From positions 1 through 35,818 of the forward strand of contig JAICKK010000015.1 of the NCBI GenBank assembly GCA_025927955.1: 35,818 nucleotides of DNA. The letters are read 5' to 3'. Position 1 is the first letter of the stretch. The number at the start of each line of letters is the position of its first letter. A program made the translations under genes and the position numbers. The stretch comes from Nocardioidaceae bacterium (GTDB lineage Bacteria; Actinomycetota; Actinomycetes; Propionibacteriales; Nocardioidaceae). This document shows, in pieces, positions 35,549 through 35,818 of this stretch. The notes under the pieces were generated by a model. It did not search any database and was not told where the DNA came from. It saw only the letters and a program-made list of their open reading frames with translations.

Positions 35549-35818
35549 CTACAGCTTGATCTCGATGTCGACACCGGCCGGGAGGTCGAGCCGCATCAGC
35601 GAGTCGACGGTCTTCGGCGTGGGGTCGATGATGTCGATGAGCCGCTTGTGCGTGCGCATCTCGAAGTGCTCGCGGCTGTCCTTGTACTTGTGGGGCGAGC
35701 GGATGACGCAGTAGACGTTCTTCTCGGTCGGCAGAGGCACAGGGCCGGCGACCTTCGCGCCCGTACGGGTGACCGTGTCAACGATCTTGCGCGCCGAGGT
35801 GTCGATCACCTCGTGGTC
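35549..35818 (-). CDS. rpsJ: 30S ribosomal protein S10, cut by the window end
   Basis: The visible 89 residues, [20 protein letters not shown] to [10 protein letters not shown], match S10, which also acts as transcription antitermination factor NusE. Compared with the usual 102-residue protein, the first 13 or so residues lie beyond the right edge. It is the first gene of the S10 cluster; its promoter and leader are therefore outside the window. Confidence 0.97.
   Translation of the reverse strand, partial: DHEVIDTSARKIVDTVTRTGAKVAGPVPLPTEKNVYCVIRSPHKYKDSREHFEMRTHKRLIDIIDPTPKTVDSLMRLDLPAGVDIEIKL

Overview
The window is high-GC DNA (roughly 70% G+C by eye) with frequent GTG starts, many 1- to 4-base stop/start overlaps and an actinobacterial ribosomal-protein gene order. 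The protein styles (PPDK, actinobacterial L24/S17/S3 variants, zinc-type S14, lid-less adenylate kinase) fit the order Propionibacteriales, most likely Nocardioides or a close relative. The genus is inferred from recognition, not from a search.

Right half (about 18.4-35.8 kb, all minus strand): the S10, spc and alpha ribosomal clusters in canonical order: rpsJ(partial)-rplC-rplD-rplW-rplB-rpsS-rplV-rpsC-rplP-rpmC-rpsQ-rplN-rplX-rplE-rpsN-rpsH-rplF-rplR-rpsE-rpmD-rplO-secY-adk-map-infA-rpmJ-rpsM-rpsK-rpsD-rpoA-rplQ. Many genes are coupled by overlaps. GC-rich hairpins follow several stop codons inside the cluster (rpsN, rplO, map, rpsD, rpoA). The cluster ends in a 24-bp perfect-stem bidirectional terminator after rplQ.

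Middle (about 9.2-18.3 kb): an accessory block between rplQ and truA, two genes that are commonly adjacent in Actinobacteria. It holds a divergent LacI regulator/PhyH oxygenase pair with a tandem palindromic operator; a DeoR regulator; a four-gene YtfQ-YtfR-YtfT-YjfF-type sugar (furanose-like) ABC importer with a strong hairpin between binding-protein and ATPase genes; and a small GntR (YtrA-type) regulator with a multi-pass membrane protein.

Left part (1-9.15 kb): truA and an RsmC-like methyltransferase (minus), a ketopantoate-reductase-family gene (plus), a ClpN-domain mini-protein next to a helix-turn-helix gene that is frameshifted in a CG repeat and sits by two matching inverted repeats, a YghZ-type aldo/keto reductase, a DUF2786 protein, pyruvate phosphate dikinase and a DUF3500 protein.

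No rRNA, tRNA, CRISPR array, transposase or integrase was seen. I found no clearly new multi-gene system. The best second-look items are the rplQ-truA insertion with its LacI/PhyH divergon, the frameshifted HTH/ClpN module with twin operators, the structured rpoA leader, and the long acidic tails on three ribosomal proteins.
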